This document shows positions 5,401-5,404 of a stretch of 5,404 bases of DNA, one piece after another. The notes beneath the pieces are model-generated. The model made no database searches. It was not told the origin of the DNA and saw only the letters and a program-made list of their open reading frames with translations. Both the position numbers and the translations under genes were made by a program. Every line of letters begins with the position of its first letter. Positions within the stretch are counted from its first letter, which is position 1. The stretch lies in contig NZ_JAEEMU010000004.1 of assembly GCF_016283395.1 (NCBI RefSeq), positions 1-5,404 of the forward strand. Direction: 5' to 3'. This DNA comes from Ruminococcus sp. GTDB taxonomy: Bacteria > Bacillota_A > Clostridia > Oscillospirales > Ruminococcaceae.

Positions 5401-5404
5401 TCTC

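Overview
The window reads like a chromosomal segment from an anaerobic, endospore-lineage Firmicute of class Clostridia, plausibly a plant-fibre-degrading gut or rumen bacterium of the Ruminococcus/Oscillospiraceae type. The reasons are a clear sporulation sigma factor G, strong AGGAGG-type ribosome binding sites, sigma-A promoters with 17-bp spacers, moderate GC content, and an ABC importer for plant oligosaccharides that lacks its own ATPase. The genus is an inference; sigG and the pectin-type operon are well supported by the protein sequences.

Layout. Positions 1-26 hold a perfect intrinsic terminator that closes an upstream gene outside the window. Positions 27-108 are the sigG leader, with a candidate forespore-type promoter and a 13-bp hairpin that buries the sigG Shine-Dalgarno. 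sigG occupies 109-882. The gap from 883 to 1155 has no gene. It contains a palindromic repeat element of about 150 bp built from 7-nt GCTAA units (888-1040), a second intrinsic terminator (1042-1067), and the promoter of the next operon (1094-1122), which is covered by an 8+8 bp inverted repeat that looks like an operator.

From 1156 to 5277 four genes lie tightly packed on the + strand: a lipoprotein solute-binding protein, two MalF/MalG-type permeases, and an intracellular family 105 (GH88/GH105 clan) unsaturated glycuronyl hydrolase. The junctions are a 4-bp overlap, a 2-bp gap and a 4-bp overlap, so they form one transcription unit. The likely pathway is capture of an oligosaccharide with an unsaturated uronic acid at its end (rhamnogalacturonan or another pectin fragment made outside the cell by a polysaccharide lyase). 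Import through the permease pair would follow, powered by an ATPase encoded elsewhere, and then cytoplasmic removal of the unsaturated uronate by the hydrolase. The set resembles the Bacillus subtilis ytcQ/yteP/ytcP/yteR group.

Positions 5278-5404 contain a weak inverted repeat, a very good extended -10 promoter with overlapping palindromes, and a ribosome binding site for a gene whose start codon lies just past the window. I see no convincing wholly new system. The most interesting signals are regulatory: the sigG leader hairpin, the heptad palindrome element and the nested palindromes over the operon promoter.
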